A stretch of DNA of 64,000 nucleotides from Flavobacterium micromati. Its GTDB lineage: Bacteria > Bacteroidota > Bacteroidia > Flavobacteriales > Flavobacteriaceae. Shown here piece after piece: positions 1-9,612 of this stretch. The position numbers and the translations under genes were made by a program. Below the pieces are notes generated by a model that made no database searches, had not been told where the DNA came from, and saw nothing but the letters and a program-made list of their open reading frames with translations. Each line of letters starts with the position of its first letter. Position 1 is the stretch's first letter. The stretch covers positions 124,001 through 188,000 of the forward strand of contig NZ_FQWF01000009.1 in NCBI RefSeq assembly GCF_900129585.1. Direction: 5' to 3'.

Positions 1-1
1 G

Positions 2-1840
2 AGGCGCGATCGCTTTAAATACACCTGGAATTTTATCGATACAAAACTAGGCACATTCACCCAACAAACGGGAACATTGGAAGGAATTGAAAATATAAAA
101 CCTCCTACTCGACTCTTTTTATTGCCCTATTCCTCCTTTTACTTAGATGCCAACGCCCGCCAAAAAACAATTGGAACTTTAAAAGGCGGCTTAGATTTGA
201 AATACGGTATTAATGATGCGTTTACGCTCGATATGATTTTGATTCCTGATTTTGGACAAACAAAATACGACGATCAAATTTTGAATTTAACACCATTTGA
301 ACAGCAATTTAATGAAAATAGACCTTTTTTTACCGAGGGAACAGATTTATTTAGCAAAGGAAATTTAGTCTACTCGCGCCGCATTGGTGGCAACCCAATC
401 AATTATCCCACTACTTCAATTAATGAGCAAATCATAGATAATCCTGCTAGTGTAAATCTAATTAATGCTTTAAAAATATCAGGACGAACTAAAAATGGAT
501 TAGGAGTTGGAATATTAAATGCAGTAACTGAAAAAACAGTTGCTACAATTCAAAATAAAAACACGCAAGAAATTAGAAAAGAGACCGTAGAGCCACTAGC
601 AAATTATAATGTTTTCGTTTTAGACCAGCGCTTTCGCAAAAATTCCTCAATAGCTTTTGTAAATACTAATGTGACCCGAAATGGAGATTTTAAAGATGCA
701 AATGTGTCGGCTTTAGTTTGGGATTTAAATACACAAAAAAACACTTATAATATTTCTGGGGATTTTAAATACAGCCATATTAACAGTACCGAAGACAAAA
801 AAGGGATCAATTCACAATTGAATTTCTCTGAAACAAGTGGAAAATTTAGATATGGCGTTGGAGCTGATATTACTACGAAGGATTATGACAATAATGATCT
901 AGGAATAAATTTTGAAACTAATTATTACAGCATTTATGGCAATACGAGTTACAGAATCTTAAATCCAACTAAGTATTTTAACTCTTTTGGTGCACGTTTA
1001 AACACTTATTCCCAGTTTCAAAAAGAGACTGGTAAAATACAGTCGGCCAATGTAAATTTACAAATCAATTCAAACGATAAAAAAAATCATTATTATGGCT
1101 TTACCGTTGATGCTGCACCAATAGAAACGTATGATTATTATGAACCAAGAGCAACTGATCGATACGTAATAAGGCCCACTAGAATAAGAGGATCTGCTTT
1201 TATCTCAACAAATTATAATTATCGTTTTGCGGTTGATTTTAATCCGTCGTATACCGCATTTGATGAAATAGGTCGTAACACTTATAATATTTCGATAGGT
1301 CCTAGATACCGATTTAGCGATAAATTAGCATTGAATTATAATTTTAATTTTAATAGGCAAAACAACAACAAAGGATTTATAGATAGTTTAGCCGATAATT
1401 TGAATGCTTCAGTACCTAATACAATACTTTTTGCCAATAGAAATGTTTTGACGTATTCCAATACCTTGTCTGGTAAGTATGCGTTAAATAGCCAAATGAC
1501 TTTTAACATTGCTTTGCGACAGTACTGGTCGTATGCTGAAAATAAAAATATACTTTCATTAGAACAAAATGGAAGACTTGCTGATTTTGCGGGATACACC
1601 AGCAATAAAAATTCTAGCTTCTATTCCTGGAATGCTGACTTATCATACACTTGGTGGTTTGCACCTGGCAGCCAAGTCTCCGTTTTGTATAGAAATAATG
1701 CCAATGACTTTGAGAGAATTATCAATAAAGATTTTGTCAGCAACGTAACTAATATTTTAAATAATGAGGCGCTTATCCATACTTTCTCAATAAGTGTGCG
1801 TTATTTTATCGATTATAATCAAATCAAGAATATAATGTAA
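2..1840 (+). CDS. DUF5916 outer-membrane protein, C-terminal part
   Basis: The reading frame is already open at base 2 and runs about 25 codons before the first internal Met, so the true start lies outside the window. The text around FNENRPFFTEGTDLF and YSRRIGG is typical of DUF5916 proteins. In that family an N-terminal family-9 carbohydrate-binding-like domain, here missing, precedes a long C-terminal region. The visible part is rich in alternating aromatic and polar beta strands (SYRILNP, NYNFNFNRQNN, FSISVRYFIDYN), which suggests an outer-membrane beta barrel. The substrate is unknown. I am confident of the family and much less so of the barrel. Confidence 0.85.
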   Translation, partial: RRDRFKYTWNFIDTKLGTFTQQTGTLEGIENIKPPTRLFLLPYSSFYLDANARQKTIGTLKGGLDLKYGINDAFTLDMILIPDFGQTKYDDQILNLTPFEQQFNENRPFFTEGTDLFSKGNLVYSRRIGGNPINYPTTSINEQIIDNPASVNLINALKISGRTKNGLGVGILNAVTEKTVATIQNKNTQEIRKETVEPLANYNVFVLDQRFRKNSSIAFVNTNVTRNGDFKDANVSALVWDLNTQKNTYNISGDFKYSHINSTEDKKGINSQLNFSETSGKFRYGVGADITTKDYDNNDLGINFETNYYSIYGNTSYRILNPTKYFNSFGARLNTYSQFQKETGKIQSANVNLQINSNDKKNHYYGFTVDAAPIETYDYYEPRATDRYVIRPTRIRGSAFISTNYNYRFAVDFNPSYTAFDEIGRNTYNISIGPRYRFSDKLALNYNFNFNRQNNNKGFIDSLADNLNASVPNTILFANRNVLTYSNTLSGKYALNSQMTFNIALRQYWSYAENKNILSLEQNGRLADFAGYTSNKNSSFYSWNADLSYTWWFAPGSQVSVLYRNNANDFERIINKDFVSNVTNILNNEALIHTFSISVRYFIDYNQIKNIM

Positions 1841-1956
1841 ATGCAATAATTCTAATAAACCGAGGTGTCTACTAAAATAAAACCAATTTTTAGGATCGTT
1901 CATCATTGAATTTACAATAGTTACCGCCACTGATGTCAACATTTTTAGAAATGTTT

Positions 1957-1964
1957 TATCTTTG
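1957..1964 (+). promoter_or_regulatory. TATCTTTG -7 element for gpmI
   Basis: Exact match to the Bacteroidetes -7 consensus TAnnTTTG, 17 bases before the gpmI ATG. I see no clear TTG at the -33 position. Confidence 0.6.
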
Positions 1965-1981
1965 TTCAAAATAACTTTATA

Positions 1982-3508
1982 ATGAACAAAAAAGTAATAC
2001 TTATGATTTTGGACGGCTGGGGAAAATCGCCCGATCCAAAAATTTCAGCTATTGATAATGCGCATGTACCATTTATAGATAGTTTATATAGAAAATATCC
2101 TAGTGCCCAACTTAGAACCGATGGCCTAAATGTAGGATTGCCAGATGGACAAATGGGAAATAGTGAAGTGGGACACATGAATCTAGGTGCTGGTCGAATT
2201 GTTTATCAGGATTTAGCAAAAATTAATTTGGCTGTTGCCCATGATACCTTAGCAAAAGAGCAAGTTTTAGTAGATGCCTTCACCTATGCAAGGATAAATA
2301 ATAAAAAAGTACATTTTTTAGGACTCGTTTCTGATGGTGGTGTGCATTCTCATACGTCACATTTACGAGGATTAATTGACGCAACTCAACAATATGGATT
2401 ACAAAAAGTTTATATTCACGCCTTTACTGACGGTCGTGACGTAGATCCAAAATCAGGCAAACATTACATCCAAGATTTACAAGATTATATTACAACTACA
2501 ACTGTAAAATTAGCTTCAGTTATTGGCCGTTATTATGCTATGGATCGCGATAGACGCTGGGAACGCGTTAAACTTGCTTATGATTTATTAGTTAATGGTA
2601 TTGGAACTCATTCCACTGACGCGGTTACTTCTATTGAAGAAAGTTATGAAGTAAATGTAACTGATGAGTTTATCCATCCGCTACTTATGGTTGACGGATA
2701 TGACAATCCAGTTGCACTGATTGAAGAGGACGATGTGGTAATCTTTTTTAACTTTAGAACTGACAGAGGACGTGAGTTAACTGAAGTACTAACTCAAATA
2801 GATTACCACGAGCACAACATGCACAAACTAAAATTATATTTTGTTACGCTTACAAATTACGATGAAACGTATCAAAATATAAAAGTTGTTTACAATAAAG
2901 ATAATCTTACCGAAACTTTAGGCGAGGTTTTAGAAAAAGCGCATAAAAAGCAGATTCGTATTGCTGAAACAGAAAAATATCCACATGTTACATTTTTCTT
3001 TTCTGGTGGTAGAGAATTACCATTCATTGGCGAAAGCCGTATTCTAAAAAACTCTCCAAAAGTTGCGACTTATGATTTGCAACCTCAAATGAGCGCCTTG
3101 GAGCTCACCGATGCCTTAATTCCGGAACTTGATAAAGGAGAAGTGGACTTTGTGTGTCTAAATTTTGCTAATGGCGATATGGTAGGACATACTGGCATAA
3201 TGAGTGCTGCGATCCAAGCTTGCGAAGCGGTTGATCAATGTGTAGAAAAAGTAATTACCGCAGCTTTAGCTAATAACTATACCACAATTGTTATTGCAGA
3301 TCACGGAAATTGCGAAACAATGATAAATCCTGATGGCAGCCCAAATACGGCACATACAACAAATCCAGTTCCTCTTATTTTAGTCGATAAAGAATTAAGA
3401 CAAATTCATGATGGCGTTCTAGGCGATATTGCACCAACAATTTTAGAATTGATGGGAATTGAAAAACCGGCGGTCATGACCTGCCATTCCTTACTCACTT
3501 GTAATTAG
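1982..3508 (+). CDS. gpmI: 2,3-bisphosphoglycerate-independent phosphoglycerate mutase
   Basis: Interconverts 3- and 2-phosphoglycerate in glycolysis and gluconeogenesis; cytosolic, manganese-dependent, alkaline-phosphatase superfamily. At 508 residues it has the usual family length. The N-terminal metal motif MILDGWG carries Asp11, and GNSEVGHMN carries Ser61, the residue that is phosphorylated during catalysis. Further family motifs are FTDGRDVDP, GRYYAMDRD, NFRTDRGRE and, near the end, ADHGNCE with NTAHTTNPVP. The ATG follows a good promoter element, and a strong hairpin follows the stop, so it is probably transcribed alone. Confidence 0.97.
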   Translation: MNKKVILMILDGWGKSPDPKISAIDNAHVPFIDSLYRKYPSAQLRTDGLNVGLPDGQMGNSEVGHMNLGAGRIVYQDLAKINLAVAHDTLAKEQVLVDAFTYARINNKKVHFLGLVSDGGVHSHTSHLRGLIDATQQYGLQKVYIHAFTDGRDVDPKSGKHYIQDLQDYITTTTVKLASVIGRYYAMDRDRRWERVKLAYDLLVNGIGTHSTDAVTSIEESYEVNVTDEFIHPLLMVDGYDNPVALIEEDDVVIFFNFRTDRGRELTEVLTQIDYHEHNMHKLKLYFVTLTNYDETYQNIKVVYNKDNLTETLGEVLEKAHKKQIRIAETEKYPHVTFFFSGGRELPFIGESRILKNSPKVATYDLQPQMSALELTDALIPELDKGEVDFVCLNFANGDMVGHTGIMSAAIQACEAVDQCVEKVITAALANNYTTIVIADHGNCETMINPDGSPNTAHTTNPVPLILVDKELRQIHDGVLGDIAPTILELMGIEKPAVMTCHSLLTCN

Positions 3509-3512
3509 TACA

Positions 3513-3550
3513 ATAAACAAAGTCACTCGCTAACAAGTGGCTTTGTTTAT
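3513..3550 (+). terminator. Terminator of gpmI
   Basis: Inverted repeat with 15-bp arms (ATAAACAAAGTCACT and AGTGGCTTTGTTTAT, one G-T pair) around an 8-base loop, five bases after the gpmI stop. No long T run follows. Confidence 0.7.
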
Positions 3551-3601
3551 AAATAAAAGTTAAAATCTGATTATTAATAGTAATACGATTAGTTTTGCAA
3601 C

Positions 3602-3609
3602 TAATTTTG
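3602..3609 (+). promoter_or_regulatory. TAATTTTG -7 element for the LRR gene
   Basis: Matches TAnnTTTG 23 bases before the ATG at 3633. A second match, TAGTTTTG, lies at 3590-3597, so either could be used. Confidence 0.5.
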
Positions 3610-3632
3610 TCAAAATATAAAAGACAACTAAA

Positions 3633-4265
3633 ATGAAAACAACTATCATTGTCGCACTGTTATTTCTTGCTACTAATTTCCTTGTTGCGCAAAATACGAA
3701 CAACAGAAACAAAGAATTCAATAATATTGAAGAGGCAATGAAAAAACCAGAATTGGTTTATAAATTAGATTTAAGCAATCAAAATATAGATTTAGAAGGC
3801 GTTGATTGGTCTAAATTTATCAACATCGAATATTTAAACCTTAAAAATGATCACTTAAAAAAGATTCCAAAGGGTATTACCAAACTTACGTCATTAAAAG
3901 TAATTGATCTGAGTGGAAATGATTTCGACATGTTACCTAGTGACTTTATAAAGTTGACAAAACTTGAGGAAGTCTATTTGAACGATGAAAAAAACATGAA
4001 CTTACCCAAAACACTTAATATTTTAGCTAAACTACCAAATCTTAAATCTCTACATTTAGAAAATGACAAATTAAGAGCGCTTCCAAGTGAGATTTTAAAT
4101 TTTAAAAATCTAGAAAACTTATATTTAGCTAATAATGAACTTGAGGCAATTCCTCAGATAAAACCACTTAATCACTTAAAATATCTTGATTTAAAATCTA
4201 ATAATATTAGACCAGAGCTTCAAGATATGAAACAATTGAATTTTGGTTTTAAAATAAATTTTTAG
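3633..4265 (+). CDS. Secreted leucine-rich-repeat protein
   Basis: 210 residues. The N-terminus (Lys, then a hydrophobic stretch ending LVAQ) is a Sec signal peptide of about 19 residues, so the protein is exported. The remainder is about five to six leucine-rich repeats with the LxxLxLxxN pattern (IEYLNLKND, LKVIDLSGND, LKSLHLEND, LENLYLANNE, LKYLDLKSNN). There is no membrane anchor, lipobox or T9SS sorting domain. Such repeats bind other proteins; no partner can be read from the sequence. It lies between gpmI and the tetR operon with its own promoter. Confidence 0.8.
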   Translation: MKTTIIVALLFLATNFLVAQNTNNRNKEFNNIEEAMKKPELVYKLDLSNQNIDLEGVDWSKFINIEYLNLKNDHLKKIPKGITKLTSLKVIDLSGNDFDMLPSDFIKLTKLEEVYLNDEKNMNLPKTLNILAKLPNLKSLHLENDKLRALPSEILNFKNLENLYLANNELEAIPQIKPLNHLKYLDLKSNNIRPELQDMKQLNFGFKINF

Positions 4266-4376
4266 TCAAATACACTTTTACAATTTGCAGTAATTCACAT
4301 TTGAAAGTAATTATTGTGAATATTTTAAAAGGGAATTCGATAATTTTTACGGTGTTGCATTAAAAATTAAAATGAC

Positions 4377-4394
4377 AATGACAATTTTGTTATT
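4377..4394. promoter_or_regulatory. Candidate TetR operator palindrome
   Basis: AATGACAATTTTGTTATT is an 18-bp palindrome with a single mismatched pair, about 85 bases before the tetR-like start. TetR proteins usually bind palindromes of this size near their own gene. A second dyad, ATTCACA (4293-4299) with TGTGAAT (4315-4321), lies further upstream and could instead belong to the end of the LRR transcript. Confidence 0.4.
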
Positions 4395-4478
4395 GATCAT
4401 ATTAAAGTTGCCAAAATATTATTTGTAATATATTTAAGGAGGAATTTATTTCCAAAAATTCTAAATAATTATACTAAA

Positions 4479-5159
4479 ATGAATACTATCTTATCTAGTT
4501 TGAAAATAAAGGTAAATGCAAAAATTTACGTTAAAGATCCTGAAACCTCTGCTTTAGGCAAAAGAATTTTAAAAAATAGTATACTTTTGATTGATGAAAT
4601 TGGTTTTGAGAATTTTACTTTTAAAAAATTAGGAGAGCGAATTGGTTCAAACGAAAGCTCTATCTATCGCTATTTTGAAAATAAACATAAATTGCTAGTT
4701 TACTTGTCATCATGGTATTGGAGTTGGATGGAATATAAATTAGTATTAGCAACAGCAAATATTATAGACCCTAAAGAAAAATTAAATAACGCCATTCGTA
4801 TAGTTACTGAAAAAATAGTTGACGACCAGAATACAGATCATATTAATGAATCAATTATGAATAAAATCATAATTGCTGAATTTACTAAAACATTACATAC
4901 AAAAGAAATTGACGAAGAAAATAAAGAAGGCTATTTCCTAATTTACAAAAGTGTTATCAACAGAATTGTAAGTATTGTAAACGAAGTAGATCCGAAATAC
5001 CTTTTTGCTAAATCATTAACATCAACTATTGTTGAAGGTAGTTTACATCAACATTTTTTAACTGAACATTTAAAAACAATTACAGATTGCAACGAAGTTG
5101 TAACAGCAACGCAATTTTACCTTAATCTTGCCGAAAATGTTTTATCTCAAAACCAATAA
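4479..5159 (+). CDS. TetR/AcrR-family transcriptional regulator
   Basis: 226 residues. Residues about 25-75 form the N-terminal helix-turn-helix: ILLIDEIGFENFTFKKLGERIG, then ESSIYRYFENKHKLL, the typical recognition helix and following helix of TetR proteins. The C-terminal part is helical and should bind a ligand; it has no recognisable subfamily signature. The gene heads an operon, with 12 bases to the ABC gene, so it probably controls the downstream exporter. An AGGAGG sequence at about 4438-4443 is too far from this ATG to act as its ribosome binding site. Confidence 0.9.
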   Translation: MNTILSSLKIKVNAKIYVKDPETSALGKRILKNSILLIDEIGFENFTFKKLGERIGSNESSIYRYFENKHKLLVYLSSWYWSWMEYKLVLATANIIDPKEKLNNAIRIVTEKIVDDQNTDHINESIMNKIIIAEFTKTLHTKEIDEENKEGYFLIYKSVINRIVSIVNEVDPKYLFAKSLTSTIVEGSLHQHFLTEHLKTITDCNEVVTATQFYLNLAENVLSQNQ

Positions 5160-5171
5160 TAATTATTCTTT

Positions 5172-6833
5172 ATGACCCCTTTAAAACGCTTTTACAAATT
5201 ACTCGAATTAGATAAAAAAGATGTATCACAAATTATTTTTTACGCCGCATTTGCCGGATTAGTTAGCTTGTCATTACCCTTAGGAATTCAAGCAATTACA
5301 AATCTTATTCAATCTGGTAGAGTTAGTGCGTCATGGATCGTATTAATTGTTTTAGTCGTTTCTGGAGTCGCGTTGGTAGGGCTACTATCACTTATGCAAC
5401 TTAGAATAACAGAAAATTTACAGCAAAAAATATTTATAAGATCTTCTTTTGACTTCGCAGCTCGGTTGCCAAAAATAAAAACCGAGATGCTTTACCGCTT
5501 TTACCCACCAGAACTTGCCAATCGTTTTTTTGATACGATGTCAATACAAAAAGGAACTTCAAAATTAATAATTGACTTTTCAGCGGCAATATTGCAAATT
5601 TTCTTCGGACTAATCTTATTGTCTTTATATCATCCTTTTTTTATAATTTTTGGAGTTTTACTTTTTTTTCTTCTTTATTTCATCTTTGTATTTTCTTATG
5701 CCTCAGGTCTTGAAACGAGCTTGAAAGAATCAAAATTTAAATATAAAGTGGCTGGGTGGCTTCAAGAAATTGCACGTAACAGCCACAGTTTTAAAAACGA
5801 TTTAAACTACAATTATGGCTTACAAAAAAACGATAATTTAGTGGCCAGCTACTTAGGTTATCGTGAAAAACATTTTGTTATTATTAAAAGACAGTTTACG
5901 CAACTTATCATTTTTAAAATGATTGTAACTGGCGGATTGCTTTCAATGGGAGGTTATTTATTGCTATCGCAACAAATGAATATTGGGCAGTTTGTGGCAG
6001 CCGAAATAATCATCCTTTTAGTAATTAATTCAGTAGAAAAAATAATAATTGGTTTGGAAACGCTTTATGACGTACTAACATCGATTGAAAAGATAGGTCA
6101 AGTAACTGACTTAGAATTAGAACAAGAAGACGCAATTACAGGCGACACTTGCTTTGTAAATACTTCGTTAGAGATAGAGAATTTAACGTTTAAATTTCCC
6201 GATTCTAACAACGATATATTGAGTGGTATTTCATTAAAAATAGATCAAGGTGAAAGAATAGTAATTGATGGCGCAAATGGTTCGGGAAAAACGACGCTTA
6301 TTCGAATATTATCTGGTTTATTACAGCCCGTTTCCGGTTATTTTTATATTAATGATGATACATTTAGAAAGATAAATTTACAACAATATCGCTCACAAAT
6401 AGGGAGCATTATTGCTGGCGAAACTCCATTTGAAGGCACTTTGCTTCAAAATATTACTTTTAATAATGAGTCGATAAGCTCTCAAGACTTGAAATGGGCA
6501 ATAGATGGCGTTCAGCTCACCTCTTTTATAAAGTCTTTGCCAAAAGGACTTGACACTCATATTTTCCCAGAAGGCAAGCAATTATCATCGTCTAACTCCC
6601 AAAAATTATTACTAGCAAGGAGTATTATCTGCAAGCCTTTAATACTTTTTTATGAAGATCCAACAGATGTGATGGACGAGCTAATTGCAAATGAGATTAT
6701 TGACTTTATCACTTTAGATAAACATAAATGGACGATTATTGTTTCTTCAAAAAATCCATATTGGAAAACTAAAGCTACGCGCACAATAATAATGAAAAAT
6801 GGTGCTATTCAACTAGACATGAAAAATAATTAG
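5172..6833 (+). CDS. ABC transporter-like protein with degenerate ATPase domain
   Basis: 553 residues: a six-helix type ABC exporter membrane domain (about 1-310) followed by a nucleotide-binding domain (about 335-550). Walker A is intact (GANGSGKTT, residues 367-375). The other catalytic elements are not: the Q-loop glutamine is absent (IIAGETPF), the LSGGQ signature is LSSSN (471-475), the Walker B Asp-Glu pair reads Glu-Asp (495-496), and the switch histidine is replaced by serine (about 525). It probably binds ATP but may hydrolyse it poorly. The gene sits between tetR and hlyD, with 2 bases to hlyD, so it is the inner-membrane part of a tripartite type I-like exporter. Confidence 0.85.
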   Translation: MTPLKRFYKLLELDKKDVSQIIFYAAFAGLVSLSLPLGIQAITNLIQSGRVSASWIVLIVLVVSGVALVGLLSLMQLRITENLQQKIFIRSSFDFAARLPKIKTEMLYRFYPPELANRFFDTMSIQKGTSKLIIDFSAAILQIFFGLILLSLYHPFFIIFGVLLFFLLYFIFVFSYASGLETSLKESKFKYKVAGWLQEIARNSHSFKNDLNYNYGLQKNDNLVASYLGYREKHFVIIKRQFTQLIIFKMIVTGGLLSMGGYLLLSQQMNIGQFVAAEIIILLVINSVEKIIIGLETLYDVLTSIEKIGQVTDLELEQEDAITGDTCFVNTSLEIENLTFKFPDSNNDILSGISLKIDQGERIVIDGANGSGKTTLIRILSGLLQPVSGYFYINDDTFRKINLQQYRSQIGSIIAGETPFEGTLLQNITFNNESISSQDLKWAIDGVQLTSFIKSLPKGLDTHIFPEGKQLSSSNSQKLLLARSIICKPLILFYEDPTDVMDELIANEIIDFITLDKHKWTIIVSSKNPYWKTKATRTIIMKNGAIQLDMKNN

Positions 6834-6835
6834 TT

Positions 6836-8182
6836 ATGCTAAACATATCCGATAATAACACAAATTTACCGTCCCTTAATAAATATGCAACTGTTAAAGG
6901 TTTAGCAACTAGACCGCATTATAAAATTTTAAACAAGATAATTGCTGGTGTTTCAATTGCTGTTTTCTTTGCACTTTTCTTGCCATGGACACAAAATATT
7001 ACAGGAATTGGGTCAGTAACGACATTAAAACCCACTCAGCGTCCGCTATCAGTCCAAAGTGTAATATCAGGTCGCCTCGAAAAATGGTACGTTCAAGAAG
7101 GTGATTTTGTAAAAAAAGGGGACACTATACTTTTTATCTCAGAGATAAAAGAAGATTATATGGATCCTAACTTAGTACAAAATACTAGAAATCAAATGGA
7201 TGCAAAACAACAATCTTTAGAATCTTATGAATTTAAGGTTGTCACGTTAGCGATGCAAATTAAAGCGATTGAACAAGAAAAAAACTTAAAATTAGAGCAG
7301 GGCCAAAATAAAATCACACAGGCGTACTTAAAAATTAAAAGTGACAGCATGGATTTAGTAGCGGTTCGAACACAGCTAAGAATTGCAAATACGCAATACA
7401 ATCGTTCAGTTGAATTAAACAAAGAAGGACTGAAGCCGCTTACGGATATTGAGGAAAAAAGATTGAAATTACAGGAGGTTGAAGCTAAAATTATTACTCA
7501 AGAAAATAAGTTTTTGACTAGTAAAAATGAACTAATAAATGCTAAGGTAGAAATAAGTAGAATTACAGCTGAATATGCAGAAAAATCCTCGAAAGCTAAT
7601 AGCGATAAATTTACAGCATTAAGCAGTCAATTTGATACAGATGCACTAGTAAATAAATTAAAAAATCAACTTGCTAATTACAGCATCAGAAATGGGATGT
7701 ACTACATTAGAGCCTCGCAAGATGGTTATGTCAATAGAGCACTTCAGTCAGGGATAGGCGAAACAATTAAGGAAGGAACGCCCATTGTAACCATAATGCC
7801 AGCTAGATATGACATTGCGGTAGAAACTTTTGTTAATCCTATCGACCTTCCGCTACTTCACAAAGGTGAAAAAGTGAGAGTGTGGTTTGATGGATGGCCT
7901 ACAATAATTTTTTCCGGATGGCCTGATATATCATACGGTACTTTTGGTGGTGAAATTGTTGCAATTGAAAATTTTATTAGTGACAACGGAAAGTACCGAG
8001 TTTTAATAGCACCCGATCAAGATGAAGCCAAGTGGCCAAGCCAATTGAGTATAGGTGCTGGAGCGCAAACATTAGCTTTATTAGAAAATGTTCCGGTGTG
8101 GTTTGAAATGTGGCGAACGTTAAACGGTTTCCCACCTAATTATTACCAATCAACCACCGAAACCAAAAAAGATAAGAAATAA
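6836..8182 (+). CDS. HlyD-family membrane fusion (periplasmic adaptor) protein
   Basis: 448 residues. A single transmembrane helix (about 36-56, IIAGVSIAVFFALFLPW) follows a short cytoplasmic tail. Next comes a lipoyl/barrel-sandwich half (SGRLEKWYVQEGDFVKKGD), a long coiled-coil hairpin (about 105-270), the second lipoyl half (IRASQDGYVNRALQSGIGE) and a beta-barrel region. This is the usual adaptor architecture linking an inner-membrane transporter to an outer-membrane channel. The stop shares one base with the tolC start (TAATG), which implies translational coupling. Confidence 0.92.
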   Translation: MLNISDNNTNLPSLNKYATVKGLATRPHYKILNKIIAGVSIAVFFALFLPWTQNITGIGSVTTLKPTQRPLSVQSVISGRLEKWYVQEGDFVKKGDTILFISEIKEDYMDPNLVQNTRNQMDAKQQSLESYEFKVVTLAMQIKAIEQEKNLKLEQGQNKITQAYLKIKSDSMDLVAVRTQLRIANTQYNRSVELNKEGLKPLTDIEEKRLKLQEVEAKIITQENKFLTSKNELINAKVEISRITAEYAEKSSKANSDKFTALSSQFDTDALVNKLKNQLANYSIRNGMYYIRASQDGYVNRALQSGIGETIKEGTPIVTIMPARYDIAVETFVNPIDLPLLHKGEKVRVWFDGWPTIIFSGWPDISYGTFGGEIVAIENFISDNGKYRVLIAPDQDEAKWPSQLSIGAGAQTLALLENVPVWFEMWRTLNGFPPNYYQSTTETKKDKK

Positions 8183-9570
8183 TGAAATATGTTTTTATAG
8201 CGTTTTTATTCTTTGGGTTAACCGTATCAGCGCAAAACATTCCCTCAAAAGAGTTTACATACGATGAGTTTCTAGGTTATGTAAAAAAATACCACCCACT
8301 TGTTAAAACTGCTAACTTAGAAATTAGTAGAGCACAAGCTAATTTAATGATGGCGCGAGGAGGATTTGATCCAAAAATTGAAGTTGATTTCGATAAAAAA
8401 CAGTTTAAGAACCAGGAATATTTTTCGATTTTGAACAGTAGTTTCAAAATTCCCACTTGGTATGGAATTGAAATTAAGGCAGGCTTTGATAATAATGAAG
8501 GTATTTTCCTGAATCCAGAAAACACAATGCCCAATCAAGGATTAACATCCTTCGGAATAACCGTTCCGTTAGGTCAAGGATTATTTATTAATCAAAGAAT
8601 GGCTGATGTTCGACAGGCAAAAATACAAATAAAGTTGAGTCAGGCAGAACGAAAACTACAAGCTATTGAAGTATTATACGATGCATCAATCGCTTATTTC
8701 AATTGGAAAAAGAATTTTAGTGAAGTCCAGTTATATCAAGAGTATAATCGATATGCACAAATTAGATTTGAAGGAATAACAACATTGATAAAGGAAGGCG
8801 ACAAACCGGCAATTGATAGCGTTGAGGCAGGGATTATTGTCAAAAATAGGATTTTAAACTTAGAGGATTCTGGTCAAAAATTGGCAAAAGCCAAATTAGA
8901 ACTGTCTAATTTTCTTTGGTTAGAAAATAATATTCCCCTTGAATTAGCCGATGAAATGATTCCTGAACTACAACTAGAATTTACAATTCAAGAAAGTTTA
9001 AGGACAAATGATTTATTAAACACCGATTTCTCCATAATAAACCATCCAAAAATTAACGCGCTGCAAAGCAAAATTGATATTCTTAATGTAGAAAGGAAAT
9101 TGAAAGCCAACATGCTTTTACCAAAAGTTGATGTAGGTTATTCGTATCTATCTGAGCCAAGTTATATTGACAATTATCGATTTAAAGATTATAAAATTGG
9201 ACTAGATTTTTACTTTCCGTTATTTCTTAGAAAAGAAAGAGGAAGTTTGAAATTGACTAAGTTCAAGGTGCAAGAAACAGAATTTGCTCTAGATATTGAA
9301 ACTGTTCAACTGAAAAACAAAATCAATGCTCAAAAAATAGAAATCACTTCACTTGAAAAACAGAAGGAATTAATTAAAGCTTTAGTACAAGATAATTTAA
9401 CGATGTTAGGCGCTGAGGAACGATTATTTTCATTTGGAGAAAGTTCACTATTTTTAATCAACACTCGAGAGAATAATTTAGTACTTGCACAACTTTCTAA
9501 AATAGCGCTAGAAAACCGATTCTACATATCCAATTCTGAACTTTTTAAAATTATGGCCAATCCGGATTAA
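8182..9570 (+). CDS. TolC-family outer-membrane efflux protein
   Basis: 462 residues with a signal peptide ending VSAQ (about residue 18). Two outer-membrane efflux repeats are visible as long helical segments (FDEFLGY..HPLVKTANLEISRAQANLMMARG and the later HPKINALQSKIDILNVERKL), each followed by strands such as VDVGYSYLSE. It would form the trimeric exit duct for the ABC/HlyD pair directly upstream. It is the last gene of the four-gene operon; map follows with its own promoter, 42 bases later. Confidence 0.92.
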   Translation: MKYVFIAFLFFGLTVSAQNIPSKEFTYDEFLGYVKKYHPLVKTANLEISRAQANLMMARGGFDPKIEVDFDKKQFKNQEYFSILNSSFKIPTWYGIEIKAGFDNNEGIFLNPENTMPNQGLTSFGITVPLGQGLFINQRMADVRQAKIQIKLSQAERKLQAIEVLYDASIAYFNWKKNFSEVQLYQEYNRYAQIRFEGITTLIKEGDKPAIDSVEAGIIVKNRILNLEDSGQKLAKAKLELSNFLWLENNIPLELADEMIPELQLEFTIQESLRTNDLLNTDFSIINHPKINALQSKIDILNVERKLKANMLLPKVDVGYSYLSEPSYIDNYRFKDYKIGLDFYFPLFLRKERGSLKLTKFKVQETEFALDIETVQLKNKINAQKIEITSLEKQKELIKALVQDNLTMLGAEERLFSFGESSLFLINTRENNLVLAQLSKIALENRFYISNSELFKIMANPD

Positions 9571-9585
9571 ACAATTATAAAATTG

Positions 9586-9593
9586 TACTTTTG
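9586..9593 (+). promoter_or_regulatory. TACTTTTG -7 element for map
   Basis: Exact TAnnTTTG match between tolC and map, 19 bases before the map ATG. Confidence 0.6.
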
Positions 9594-9612
9594 CAAACTG
9601 AAAATTTAAATT

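Noticed and set aside
3633-4265. Calling the LRR protein a host-interaction effector
   Set aside because: LRR alone does not indicate this; there is no secretion domain other than a Sec signal peptide.
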